64,000 bases of DNA from positions 1 to 64,000 of the forward strand of contig ONBX01000001.1 of assembly GCA_900316205.1 (NCBI GenBank), in the 5' to 3' direction. Positions within the stretch are counted from its first letter, which is position 1. Every line of letters begins with the position of its first letter. This stretch comes from an uncultured Eubacteriales bacterium. GTDB lineage: Bacteria; Bacillota; Clostridia; Oscillospirales; Oscillospiraceae. This document shows, piece after piece, positions 1 through 8,529 of this stretch. Below the pieces are notes generated by a model. It ran no database searches. It saw only the letters and a program-made list of their open reading frames with translations, and was not told the origin of the DNA. The translations under genes were made by a program, and so were the position numbers.

Positions 1-24
1 GATTTCCGGGTTCACTCTATTCCC

Positions 25-92
25 GGAACTTATTCTTGCAAGAATTCTCCAATCTGGAACTTACTTTTGCAAACTGGAACTTCGCTTTGCAA
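25..92. repeat. three 17-bp direct repeats (iteron-like)
   Basis: Three near-identical 17-mers begin at 25, 56 and 76. They share GGAACTT at the left and TTGCAA at the right, with a variable middle. The offsets are 31 and 20 bp, close to whole turns of the helix. They lie just downstream of a predicted minus-strand promoter and about 130-220 bp upstream of the inositol operon promoter. I infer a multi-site operator for a regulator encoded to the left of the window. No other function is visible. Confidence 0.5.
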
Positions 93-120
93 TTGAGCTA
101 TCCTCCGTGAGTTTGAAAAC

Positions 121-149
121 AGTATAACGCGACTTACCAAAATTGTCAA
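121..149 (-). promoter_or_regulatory. divergent sigma-70-type promoter
   Basis: On the minus strand TTGACA (144-149) and TATACT (121-126) are separated by exactly 17 bp. The transcript would run left out of the window, so a divergently transcribed gene, perhaps the regulator of the inositol operon, should lie to the left. No convincing coding start is visible within bases 1-120. Confidence 0.65.
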
Positions 150-218
150 CTTAATTGTAAATTCTGTGAAGTCTTGTAAAATAACAGGGCAAAATTCACA
201 ACAAAACCCCAAATCAAA

Positions 219-247
219 TTGACAAGCTATCGTCAGGATGATAAAAT
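219..247 (+). promoter_or_regulatory. promoter of the gap-pgk-tkt-lar-iol operon
   Basis: TTGACA (219-224) and TAAAAT (242-247) have a 17-bp spacer. The first gene starts at 320, giving a leader of about 65 nt. No other comparably good promoter was noticed before iolG ends at 11507, so the ten genes probably form one transcript. Confidence 0.65.
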
Positions 248-319
248 CACGGATGAGATCCACCGAGGGGGAACTGCGCCCTTCGGCAATTTACAAAACA
301 TGAAAGTGAGGAAAAGAAC

Positions 320-1375
320 ATGGCTAAGGTTAAAGTCGGCGTTGCGGGCTACGGAACCATCGGCACCCGCCTGGCAGACGGTGTTGCGCTGCAGGAGGAC
401 ATGGAACTCGTAGGTATCGTGGGACACTCTCCCTCTCTGGCCATCCGGGCCCTTGCGGAAAACGGCATGATCGGCGTGAACGGGGTGGAGTACAAGCTGT
501 ACCTGGTGGACATGGCCCTCAAGCCCAAGTTCGACGCACTGGGCATCCCTGTGGAGGGCAGCTTTGAGGAGCTGTGCGCCAAGGTCGACGTGATGCTGGA
601 CGCCTCTCCCGGCGGCACCGGCGCTGCCAACAAGGCCGTCTATGAAAAGATGGGCGTGAAGGCCATCTTCCAGGGCGGCGAGAAGAACAGCGTGGCAGAC
701 GTGTTCTTCCATGGCTATGCCAACTACGAGCTGGGCCTGGGCAAGCAGTTCCTGAAGCTCACCAGCTGCAACACCACCGGCCTCATCCGTGCCGTTGACT
801 GCCTGGACCGCAAGTTCGGCATCGAGAAGGTCGCCATCACCATCATCCGCCGCGTGGCCGATCCCGGCGATTATCACCGCGGACTTACCAACGCCCTGCA
901 GATGGAGAAGGCCCCCAGCCACCAGGCTGTTGACCTGATGACCATCATGCCCCACATCAATGCCACCGGCATTCTGGTCCACACCCCTGTGACCCACGGC
1001 CACATCATCACCGTTCTGGCCACCGCCAAGGACGGCAGGAAGATCACCCGCGAGGAAGCCATCGAGGCCTTCCGTGCGCATCCCCGTATCCGCACCGTCA
1101 CCATCGACGAGGGCTTCAAGGGCAACGCCAGCTTCTTCAAGTATGCCCGCGACCTGGGCAACCGCCGCGCCGACATGTATGAGATCGGCCTGTGGGAGGA
1201 CAGCGTTGTGGAGAGCGGCAACGACATCATGTTTGCCATCCACATCCCCCAGGAGAGCGTCACCATCCCTGAGACCATCGACGGCGTGCGCGCTGTGATG
1301 CAGATGCAGCCCACCAGCGCCGAGGCCACCGCCGCCACCAACAAGAACCTGAACATCGGCCGCTTCAAGAAGTGA
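320..1375 (+). CDS. gap: archaeal-type (type II) glyceraldehyde-3-phosphate dehydrogenase-like protein
   Basis: 351 residues, the usual length of the archaeal class of phosphorylating GAPDH, which oxidises an aldehyde to an acyl phosphate with NAD(P). A Rossmann GYGTIG lies at 10-15, the catalytic Cys150 is in SCNTTG, paired arginines are at 177-178, and the active-site histidines are 226 and 228. The segment that in archaeal enzymes reads roughly PSHHGxD, near the substrate phosphate, is PSHQAVD here (199-205). It is the first gene of an operon with a PGK-like gene, transketolase and iol genes. I infer the substrate may be D-malate semialdehyde rather than glyceraldehyde-3-phosphate. An ordinary glycolytic role cannot be excluded. 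Confidence 0.85.
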   Translation: MAKVKVGVAGYGTIGTRLADGVALQEDMELVGIVGHSPSLAIRALAENGMIGVNGVEYKLYLVDMALKPKFDALGIPVEGSFEELCAKVDVMLDASPGGTGAANKAVYEKMGVKAIFQGGEKNSVADVFFHGYANYELGLGKQFLKLTSCNTTGLIRAVDCLDRKFGIEKVAITIIRRVADPGDYHRGLTNALQMEKAPSHQAVDLMTIMPHINATGILVHTPVTHGHIITVLATAKDGRKITREEAIEAFRAHPRIRTVTIDEGFKGNASFFKYARDLGNRRADMYEIGLWEDSVVESGNDIMFAIHIPQESVTIPETIDGVRAVMQMQPTSAEATAATNKNLNIGRFKK

Positions 1376-1385
1376 GGGCAGGCCC

Positions 1386-2645
1386 ATGCGTTTTGGAATC
1401 AGAACCCTGGATGAGCTGGACGTAAAGGGCAAGACCGTCCTTTGCCGGGTGGACATCAACCAGCCGGTGGATCGGGCAACCGGCACGCTCAAGAGCATCA
1501 ACCGCATCCGCGCCTGCGTGCCCACCGTCCGGGAGCTTTCGGACAAGGGCGCAAAACTGGTGCTCATGGCCCATCAGGGAAGCGACATCGAGTATAAGAA
1601 TTTCTACACCACCAAGCCCCATGCCGCCGTGCTGACGGAGCTGCTGGGCCGGGAGGTCAAGTGGATCGACGACGTGTGCGGTCCCGCCGCCCGGGAGGCG
1701 ATCCGGAGTCTGAAGGAAGGGGAGATCCTGCTGCTGGACAACGTCCGTTTCGTCTCCGAGGAGCAGACGCTCTTTGAAACGAAGCTGCACCTGACCCACG
1801 AGCAGCAGGCCAAGACCCTGCTGGTGGAAAAGCTGGCGCCTCTGGGCGATGTCTACGTGTGCGACGCTTTTGCCGCCGCCCACCGGGACCAGCCCAGCCT
1901 CTGCGGCTTCGAGCAGGTGCTGCCCTCCGCCATGGGCCGCCTCTTTGAGCGGGAATACTGCACCGTCTCCCAGGTGATGGAGGAGCCAGTCCGCCCTTGC
2001 GTGTTCGTGCTGGGCGGCGCCAAGATCTCTGACGCCTTCCTGATGATGCAGACGGTCCTGTCCCGGGGTGTGGCCGACAAGATCCTCACCGGCGGTCTTG
2101 TGGGCAACATCTTCCTCACCGCGCTGGGCGAGAACATCGGCCAGGGCAGTGTGGACTTCATCCTGAAATCCAATTACGGCGAGTACATCGACCGGGCCAG
2201 GGAGCTCTACGCCCAGTACGGCGAGAAGATCCTGCTGCCGAAGGACCTGGCCTGGGTGGAAAACGGCGAGCGCAAGGAAGCAAAGCTCGGCTCCGTTCCC
2301 GCGGACATTGCCTCTGTGGACATTGGCAGCGAGACTGCCGCGGCCTACCGGGAGGAGATCCTGGCGGCCGGCACGGTCTTCGTCAACGGCCCCATGGGCG
2401 TCTTTGAGAAGGCTGAGAGCGAGCTTGGCACCAAGACCGTGTGGCAGGCCATCGCCGACACCAAGGGGCATACCGTTCTCGGCGGCGGCGACAGCATCAC
2501 CGCCACCGAAAAATACAAGCTGACCGAGCAAATGGACTATATCTGCACCGGCGGCGGCGCCCTGATCCGCTTCCTCAGCGGGGAGGAGCTGCCGGTGGTG
2601 AAGGCTCTGCGCCACGGCTCGACCATTCAGCCAAAGGGGGACTAA
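1386..2645 (+). CDS. pgk: archaeal-type phosphoglycerate kinase-like protein
   Basis: 419 residues aligning along the whole archaeal PGK fold. PGK transfers phosphate from an acyl phosphate to ADP. Substrate-site residues visible are Asp23, Asn25, Arg42, His63 and the arginines of DNVRF and AAAHRDQPS. The motif that normally reads H-x-G-R, whose arginine binds the 3-phosphate of phosphoglycerate, reads HQGS here, so Ser66 replaces that arginine. The C-terminal nucleotide region NGPMGVFE and GGGDS are present. The start is 10 nt after the GAPDH stop. With the altered GAPDH upstream I infer an acyl phosphate with a non-phosphate distal group, such as malyl phosphate. A plain glycolytic PGK is the alternative. 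Confidence 0.85.
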   Translation: MRFGIRTLDELDVKGKTVLCRVDINQPVDRATGTLKSINRIRACVPTVRELSDKGAKLVLMAHQGSDIEYKNFYTTKPHAAVLTELLGREVKWIDDVCGPAAREAIRSLKEGEILLLDNVRFVSEEQTLFETKLHLTHEQQAKTLLVEKLAPLGDVYVCDAFAAAHRDQPSLCGFEQVLPSAMGRLFEREYCTVSQVMEEPVRPCVFVLGGAKISDAFLMMQTVLSRGVADKILTGGLVGNIFLTALGENIGQGSVDFILKSNYGEYIDRARELYAQYGEKILLPKDLAWVENGERKEAKLGSVPADIASVDIGSETAAAYREEILAAGTVFVNGPMGVFEKAESELGTKTVWQAIADTKGHTVLGGGDSITATEKYKLTEQMDYICTGGGALIRFLSGEELPVVKALRHGSTIQPKGD

Positions 2646-2647
2646 TC

Positions 2648-3490
2648 TTGCAGGAGAACAACAAACTGAAGGCCTTTGCGGCCCAGATCCGCATGGCCGC
2701 CATCGAAGCGATCCATTCCATCGGCTCCGGCCACATCGGCGGCGCGCTGAGCATTGCGGATGTTCTGGCGGTGCTCTACGGCCATGAGATGCGCTACGAT
2801 CCCCAGAACCCCAGCTGGCCCGAGCGGGACAAGCTGGTCTGCTCCAAGGGCCACGCAGGCCCCGCGGTCTACGGTACCCTGGCGCTGAAGGGCTTCTTCC
2901 CCTATGAGGAGCTGAAGACCCTGAACCGCCCCGGCACCCATCTGCCCAGCCACTGCGACCGGAACAAGACCCCCGGCGTGGATATGACCACCGGCTCTCT
3001 GGGCCAGGGCACCTCCCTTGCCTGCGGCATGGCCCTGGGCGACAAGCTCCGAGGCCGTGATAGCCGAGTCTTCCTCATCGTGGGCGACGGCGAAAGCAAC
3101 GAGGGCCAGGTGTGGGAGGCTTTTGCCTTCGCCGCGGCCAAGAAGCTGGGGAACCTGGTGGTCCTGCTGGACTGGAACAAGCGCCAGCTGGACGGCTGGA
3201 CCAAGGACGTTTATCCTATGGGAGACTTTGTTGCCAAGTTTGAGGCCTTCGGCTTCGACACCGTGAAGGTCAACGGCAACGATATCGACGAGCTGGTCCC
3301 CGCCCTGGAGCGCACCCGCGCCGGCGGCGACAGGCCCTACGCCATCGTGATGGACACCGTGAAAGGTGCGGGCGTGGCCGAAGTGGCCGAGAAGGTCATG
3401 AACCACAGCCTGCCCGTGAACGACGAGCAGTACGAGCGCTGGACCGCCCAGCTCAAGGAAGAGATCAAGGCCCTGGAGGTGGAGAAATGA
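2648..3490 (+). CDS. transketolase, N-terminal (thiamine-diphosphate-binding) subunit
   Basis: 280 residues from a TTG start at 2648. I chose this start because AAAGGGGG lies 6-7 nt upstream and the previous gene stops 2 nt before it; an upstream in-frame extension would be buried in pgk. It has the thiamine-diphosphate/Mg motif (GDGESNEGQ followed by N) and the family motif GSLGQG. The usual GHPD motif at the catalytic histidine reads SHCD, as in the second split transketolase at 44556. It works with the next gene, with which it overlaps by 4 nt. Transketolase moves a two-carbon ketol from a ketose to an aldose. In this operon 5-dehydro-2-deoxygluconate is a plausible donor. Confidence 0.88.
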   Translation: MQENNKLKAFAAQIRMAAIEAIHSIGSGHIGGALSIADVLAVLYGHEMRYDPQNPSWPERDKLVCSKGHAGPAVYGTLALKGFFPYEELKTLNRPGTHLPSHCDRNKTPGVDMTTGSLGQGTSLACGMALGDKLRGRDSRVFLIVGDGESNEGQVWEAFAFAAAKKLGNLVVLLDWNKRQLDGWTKDVYPMGDFVAKFEAFGFDTVKVNGNDIDELVPALERTRAGGDRPYAIVMDTVKGAGVAEVAEKVMNHSLPVNDEQYERWTAQLKEEIKALEVEK

Positions 3491-4455
3491 AGATCGTATA
3501 TGATGGAAGCATGGATCCCCGCCTCTGCAAGGCCGTCCTGGGGGAGACCATCCCCGCCATGGCGGCGGAGGACCCGGATCTCATCTACCTGGACGCTGAC
3601 CTGATGAACTGCATCGGCACGGCCAAGTGGGCCGCTGCCAACCCCGACCGTGCCGTGAACTGCGGCATTGCCGAGGCCAATATGATCGGTGTGGCCGCGG
3701 GCCTGGCCTCCGCCGGCTTCAAGCCCATCGTGCACACCTTCGGACCCTTCGCGTCCCGCCGCTGCTATGATCAGCTCTTCCTCTCCGCGGGCTATGCGAA
3801 AAACGACATCACCGTCATCGGCACTGATCCCGGCGTCACCGCTACCCTCAATGGCGGTACCCACATGCCCTTTGAGGATGTGGCCCTGTATCGCGCCCTG
3901 CCCGGCTCCACCATCATCGATGTCACCGATCCCGCCATGCTCATCAGCGTCCTGCACCAGTGCAAGGACCGCCCGGGCGTGAAGTATATCCGCGTGGGCC
4001 GCAAGAGCTACGCCCGGGTGTACGAGGACGGAAGCGAGCTGCCCATCGGCAAGGCCGTCACCTTGCGGGAAGGCACGGATCTTGTGATCTTTGCCTGCGG
4101 CATCATGGTGCACGAGGCCTTGCAGGCTGCCGCCGCACTGGAGAAGGAGGGCATTTCCGCCGCCGTGCTGGACATGTTCACCATCAAGCCTCTGGACGCG
4201 GAAGCGGTCGTGGCCTGGGCGGAGAAGACCGGTGCTGTTGTTGTCGCGGAGAACCATAACCGCTTCGGCGGCCTCTGCTCCGCCGTCAGCGAAGTCCTGG
4301 CCGAGCGCTGCCCCACTCCCGCCGCTTTCGTGGCAGTGGAGGACCAGTTCGGCGAAGTCGGCCCCCAGGCCTATCTGCAGGAGCGCTTCGGCCTGACCGC
4401 CGCCCACATTGAGGAGGCGGCACGCAGCGTTCTGAAGAGGAAAGAAACGAAATGA
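3487..4455 (+). CDS. transketolase, C-terminal subunit
   Basis: 322 residues covering the pyrimidine-binding and C-terminal transketolase domains. The catalytic glutamate that activates thiamine diphosphate is in NCGIAEANM. It overlaps the N-terminal subunit gene (ATGA), which indicates translational coupling of a heterodimeric enzyme. Together the pair should cleave a D-threo ketose between C2 and C3 and pass the ketol to an aldose phosphate. Its position beside inositol genes, rather than pentose phosphate genes, is the unusual feature. Housekeeping pentose metabolism is the alternative. Confidence 0.88.
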   Translation: MKIVYDGSMDPRLCKAVLGETIPAMAAEDPDLIYLDADLMNCIGTAKWAAANPDRAVNCGIAEANMIGVAAGLASAGFKPIVHTFGPFASRRCYDQLFLSAGYAKNDITVIGTDPGVTATLNGGTHMPFEDVALYRALPGSTIIDVTDPAMLISVLHQCKDRPGVKYIRVGRKSYARVYEDGSELPIGKAVTLREGTDLVIFACGIMVHEALQAAAALEKEGISAAVLDMFTIKPLDAEAVVAWAEKTGAVVVAENHNRFGGLCSAVSEVLAERCPTPAAFVAVEDQFGEVGPQAYLQERFGLTAAHIEEAARSVLKRKETK

Positions 4456-5705
4456 AGCTGGAATTCGGATTCGGCACCGGCGTCCAGACCGTGGAGGTCC
4501 CGGACAGAAATCTGCGGGGAGTGCTGCGGGCCAATGAGGCCCCGGCCATCCCCTCGGAGGAGGAAGAGATCCGCCGCGCCCTGCGGGAGCCTGTGGGCTC
4601 CCCCCGGCTGCGGGAGATCGTCCGTCCCGGCAAGACCGTTGCCATCGTCACCAGCGACCTGACCCGCCCCATGCCCACGGCCAAGGTCATGCCCGCCCTG
4701 CTGGACGAGCTCTATGCCGGGGGCGTGCGGCCGGAGGATATCACCCTGGTCTTTGCCCTGGGCAGTCACCGGCACCAGACCGAGGCGGAGCAGAGAAAGC
4801 TCGCCGGCGAGCGTGCCTGGCAGGAGATCCGCTGCGAGGACAGTGACCCGGAGGACTGCGTGCCTCTGGGCGTCACCACCGCGGGCACCCCGGTGGACAT
4901 CACCCGGGCGGTGGCGGAGGCAGATATCCGCATCTGCCTGGGCAATGTGGAATACCACTATTTCGCCGGCTACTCCGGCGGCGCCAAGGCCATCATGCCC
5001 GGCTGTTCCACCCGGGCCGCCATCCAGGCCAACCACTCCATGATGGTGCGGGATGACGCCTGCGCCGGACGGCTGGAGGGCAACCCCCTTCGCATGGACA
5101 TCGAAGAGGCCGGGGACATCTGCGGCATCGATTTCATCCTGAACGTGGTGCTGGGCGAGCATAAGCAGATCCTGAAGGCTGCCGCCGGCGACGTGAAGGC
5201 AGCCCACAGGGAGCTCTGCGCTTTTCTGGACACCATTTATCTCAAGCAGCTTCCCGAGGCTGCGGACATCGTGCTCGTCAGCCAGGGAGGGGCCCCCAAG
5301 GACCTGAACCTGTACCAGACCCAGAAGGCTCTGGACAATGCCCGCCACGCGGTGCGCCAGGGAGGCATCATCATCCTCATCGGCTCCTGCAAAGAGGGCC
5401 TGGGCGAACGGGTTTTCCAGGAGTGGATGACCACCTCCCCCTCGCCGGAAGCCATGATCGAGCGCATCGGCCGGGACTTCCAGCTGGGCGGTCACAAGGC
5501 GGCCGCCATTGCCATGACCCTGCAGAAGGCGAAAGTCTATCTGATCTCGGACCTGGAGGAGGACTTTGTCCGCTCCATTTTCCTCAGCCCCATGCCCTCG
5601 GCCCAGGCGGCGCTGGACGCGGCCTTTGCTGAGCTTGGAGAGGATGCCAGCGTGCTGGCCATGCCCTTCGGCGGCTCCACGCTGCCCCGCATCATCGTTT
5701 CTTAA
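4452..5705 (+). CDS. larA: LarA-family nickel-dependent 2-hydroxyacid racemase
   Basis: 417 residues. All LarA catalytic positions are recognisable: Asp69 and Arg72 (SDLTRP), His106 (GSHRHQ), His169 (EYHYF), Lys179 (GGAKA, the nickel-pincer attachment lysine) and His195 (NHSMM). The family racemises or epimerises lactate, malate and sugar acids using a nickel-pincer nucleotide made by LarB, LarC and LarE, none of which is in the window. The start overlaps the transketolase stop (ATGA). In this operon I infer D-malate to L-malate conversion. Lactate or an aldonate are alternatives. Confidence 0.87.
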   Translation: MKLEFGFGTGVQTVEVPDRNLRGVLRANEAPAIPSEEEEIRRALREPVGSPRLREIVRPGKTVAIVTSDLTRPMPTAKVMPALLDELYAGGVRPEDITLVFALGSHRHQTEAEQRKLAGERAWQEIRCEDSDPEDCVPLGVTTAGTPVDITRAVAEADIRICLGNVEYHYFAGYSGGAKAIMPGCSTRAAIQANHSMMVRDDACAGRLEGNPLRMDIEEAGDICGIDFILNVVLGEHKQILKAAAGDVKAAHRELCAFLDTIYLKQLPEAADIVLVSQGGAPKDLNLYQTQKALDNARHAVRQGGIIILIGSCKEGLGERVFQEWMTTSPSPEAMIERIGRDFQLGGHKAAAIAMTLQKAKVYLISDLEEDFVRSIFLSPMPSAQAALDAAFAELGEDASVLAMPFGGSTLPRIIVS

Positions 5706-5719
5706 GAAAGGACGCAGCT

Positions 5720-6784
5720 ATGCATATCAATTACGAAGAAGAAAGAAACCTGGTCAAGGGCATCCTGACCGCGGCCAAGTTCCCCGAGGAGGACGCGGAC
5801 ATCATTGCCAAGGTCATTACCCATTCGGATTTCACCGGCGTCTATTCCCACGGCCTGTCCCGTCTGACCCGCTATATGCGGCAGATCAAGGCCGGTTCCC
5901 TGAACCCCCGCCCCAACTTCCGCAAGGTGCTGGACAGCGGCTCCGTCATGGTTTTTGACGGGGACAGCGGCTCCGGCATCGTCTCCCTGAACAAGGCCTA
6001 TGACGAGCTGCTGGCCCGGGTCAAGGAGACCGGCATCGCCATGGCCACCGGCCGCCACAACGCCAACATCGGCTGCGGCTCCTATTACGGCTGGCGCGCC
6101 GCGGCGGACAACATGGTGGCACTGGTGTGCTGCAATACCTATGCCTTCACATCTCCCTTCGGCGGGGCGGACCGGCTCATCGGCACGAACCCCATCATCC
6201 TGGGTGTGCCCGCGGGCAAGGAATACCCCATTGTGATGGACATCTCCACCACCTGCGTGGCCATGGGCAAGATCCAGGCTGCCGAGCGGGAGGGCCAGGC
6301 CATTCCCGCCGAGTGGGCCAAGGACTATGACGGCGCTCCCACCACCGATCCCGCCAAGGCCTTCTCCCTGTCTCCCATCGCTGGCCACAAGGGCTACGGC
6401 CTGGCCGTGATGGTGGACGTGCTCTCCACCATGTTCTCCGGCGCCTGCTTCGGCACGGACATCGGCCTCTTCTCCAAGCTGGAGAAGGAGAACACCGGCT
6501 TCTGCCTGATCCTGATCGATCCCAGCCGCTTCATGCCCCTGGAGGACTTCAAGGCCGAGGTGGACCGCTACGCCCGCATGATGAAGGACGGCCGCAAGGC
6601 TCCCGGCGTCAAGGAGATCTTCCTGCCCGGCGAGATCGAGTTCAAGAAGTTCGACGCCATGAAGGAGACCGGCTTTGAGGTGAGCGAGGCGCTCTCCAAA
6701 GAACTGACCGAGCTTTCCATCACCCTGGGCGCCGTGGAAGAGGGCACCGACTTTGCGGGCCTGGTGCGGCATTTCAACGCATAA
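5720..6784 (+). CDS. malate/L-lactate dehydrogenase family (Ldh_2) oxidoreductase
   Basis: 354 residues, full length for the NAD(P)-dependent Ldh_2 family, which is unrelated to Rossmann-fold malate dehydrogenases and includes L-malate, L-sulfolactate, ureidoglycolate and 2,3-diketogulonate enzymes. The catalytic histidine region VYSHGLSRL (about residues 40-48), the GTNP motif and AGHKGYGLA are present. AAGGA is 9 nt before the start and the gene follows larA by 14 nt. After a racemase I infer interconversion of L-malate and oxaloacetate. Reduction of a keto sugar acid is the main alternative. Confidence 0.83.
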   Translation: MHINYEEERNLVKGILTAAKFPEEDADIIAKVITHSDFTGVYSHGLSRLTRYMRQIKAGSLNPRPNFRKVLDSGSVMVFDGDSGSGIVSLNKAYDELLARVKETGIAMATGRHNANIGCGSYYGWRAAADNMVALVCCNTYAFTSPFGGADRLIGTNPIILGVPAGKEYPIVMDISTTCVAMGKIQAAEREGQAIPAEWAKDYDGAPTTDPAKAFSLSPIAGHKGYGLAVMVDVLSTMFSGACFGTDIGLFSKLEKENTGFCLILIDPSRFMPLEDFKAEVDRYARMMKDGRKAPGVKEIFLPGEIEFKKFDAMKETGFEVSEALSKELTELSITLGAVEEGTDFAGLVRHFNA

Positions 6785-6807
6785 AAGCGAAAAGGAGATA
6801 AAACTTC

Positions 6808-7710
6808 ATGTTTGATACCAAGAACGTTCATCTGGGCATTGCCCCCATCGGCTGGTGCAACGACGATATGCCGGAGCTGGGCGCTGAGAACACCTTCAAG
6901 CAGACCGTGAGTGAAATGGCTCTCGCCGGCTTCACCGGCTGCGAGATCGGCAACAAGTACCCCAGCGATCCCGTGGAGCTCAAAAAACAGCTGGACCTGC
7001 GCGGCATGCGCATCGCCAGCCGCTGGTTCTCCTCCTTCCTGCTGACCAAGCCCTATGAGGAAGTGGAAGCCGACTTCATCCGGGAGCTGGACTTTCTGGC
7101 CGCTGTTGGCGCCAACCGCATCAACGTCAGCGAGCAGAGCTACTCCATCCAGGGCAAGGTGGACGTCCCCATCCTCACCGGGGGCCACAAGTATGTGATG
7201 AACGACGAGGAGTGGGACCGCTTCTGCGACGGTCTCAACAAGCTGGGCCGCGTGGCAAGGGAACGGGGCTTCAAGCTCTGCTTCCACCACCACATGGGCA
7301 CCGTGGTGCAGACCTCCGAGGAGACCGACCGCATGATGTCGGGCACCGACCCCGAGGCCGTGTTCCTCTGCTATGACACTGGCCACTTCACCTTTGCCGG
7401 CGAGGATCCCCTGACCATGCTGAAAAAGTACGTGGACCGGGTGGGCCATGTGCATCTCAAGGACATGCGTCTCAGCGTGGTGGAGGAAGCCAGAAAGAAC
7501 AACTGGAGCTTCCTGACCTCCGTGCGCAACGGCGCCTTCACCGTCCCCGGTGACGGCGACGTGGACTTTGACCCCGTGTTCCAGGTGCTGGCCGAGGCCG
7601 GCTACCAGGGCTGGCTGCTGGTGGAGGCCGAGCAGGATCCCGCCAAGGCCGATCCTCTGGAGTACGCCATCAAGGGCCGCAGATACATCCGTGAGCACAC
7701 CGGACTGTGA
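6808..7710 (+). CDS. iolE: inosose dehydratase
   Basis: 300 residues with an AP-endonuclease-2-like TIM barrel. It dehydrates 2-keto-myo-inositol to 3D-trihydroxycyclohexane-1,2-dione, the second step of inositol catabolism. IolE-like features include GIAPIGWCNDDMPELG near the N terminus, the metal region CFHHHMGT, CYDTGHF, and HVHLKDMR. AAAAGGAGA precedes the start. It sits with iolB, iolD and iolG, which together give four consecutive steps of the upper pathway. Confidence 0.93.
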   Translation: MFDTKNVHLGIAPIGWCNDDMPELGAENTFKQTVSEMALAGFTGCEIGNKYPSDPVELKKQLDLRGMRIASRWFSSFLLTKPYEEVEADFIRELDFLAAVGANRINVSEQSYSIQGKVDVPILTGGHKYVMNDEEWDRFCDGLNKLGRVARERGFKLCFHHHMGTVVQTSEETDRMMSGTDPEAVFLCYDTGHFTFAGEDPLTMLKKYVDRVGHVHLKDMRLSVVEEARKNNWSFLTSVRNGAFTVPGDGDVDFDPVFQVLAEAGYQGWLLVEAEQDPAKADPLEYAIKGRRYIREHTGL

Positions 7711-7717
7711 GGCTGGT

Positions 7718-8518
7718 ATGACTTACCTGAACAAGAACGCCGAGCTGAAGCGGGGCTACAACAGCTATATCGACACCGCCGAGGACGACTACGGCACCAT
7801 GATGGATGTGGGCCTGCTGCTCATGGAGGAAGGGGACACCTTCTCCATTCATGAGGAGGAGAAGGAATGTGCGGTGCTGCTTTTCCAGGGCGAGGTGGAA
7901 ATCGCCTGGAACGGCAAGGCCGTTGAGGCTGAGCGTCCCGACTGCTTCCACCACGAGGCCTACTGCCTGCTGGCGCCCCGGCGCACCCAGATCCGTCTCA
8001 CCGCCCGCTGCCACAGCGAGATTTACATTCAGAAGACCCTGAACGAGCGGGACTATGAGGCCATCCTCTACACCCCCGAGACCGTGCAGACCCAGCACGC
8101 CGGCGCCAACGGCGAGCTGATGGGCGCCATGAAGCGGGAGATCAAGACCTTCTTCGACTATGACAACGCCCCCTTCTCCAACATGGTCCTGGGCGAGGTG
8201 CTCAGCTACCCCGGCAAGTGGTCCAGCTATCCGCCCCATCATCACCCCCAGCCCGAGGTCTACTTCTACCGCTTTGACTATCCCGACGGCTTTGGCGCCG
8301 GCTTTGCCAACGGCGAGATCTACAAGACCCAGCACAACGGCATGAGCGTCATCACCTCGGGCTTCCACTCCCAGGTCACCGCTCCCGGCTACGCCCTCTG
8401 CTACTCCTGGGGCATCCGTCACCTGGACGGGGATCCCTGGCTCAAGACCCGCATCGACGATCCCGAACACGCCTGGCTCTGGAAGCCAGACGCCAACGAC
8501 CACATCTTCAAGGGATAA
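7718..8518 (+). CDS. iolB: 5-deoxy-glucuronate isomerase
   Basis: 266 residues from ATG 7718, just after the iolE stop. An in-frame extension to 7550 would lie inside iolE and is not used. IolB is a bicupin that isomerises 5-deoxy-D-glucuronate to 5-dehydro-2-deoxy-D-gluconate. The metal-binding cupin motif [15 protein letters not shown] and the C-terminal [12 protein letters not shown] segment are visible. Its product is the proposed substrate of the operon's transketolase. Confidence 0.93.
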   Translation: MTYLNKNAELKRGYNSYIDTAEDDYGTMMDVGLLLMEEGDTFSIHEEEKECAVLLFQGEVEIAWNGKAVEAERPDCFHHEAYCLLAPRRTQIRLTARCHSEIYIQKTLNERDYEAILYTPETVQTQHAGANGELMGAMKREIKTFFDYDNAPFSNMVLGEVLSYPGKWSSYPPHHHPQPEVYFYRFDYPDGFGAGFANGEIYKTQHNGMSVITSGFHSQVTAPGYALCYSWGIRHLDGDPWLKTRIDDPEHAWLWKPDANDHIFKG

Positions 8519-8529
8519 GGAGGAAGACT

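Noticed and set aside
30..263. 77-residue minus-strand frame at the left edge
   Set aside because: It crosses the predicted divergent promoter and the iterons and has no good ribosome-binding site.
233..1567. 444-residue open frame antisense to the GAPDH-like gene
   Set aside because: It exists only because the sense gene is GC-rich. It is Gly/Ala/Val/His-rich, has no ribosome-binding site, and overlaps a full-length recognisable enzyme.
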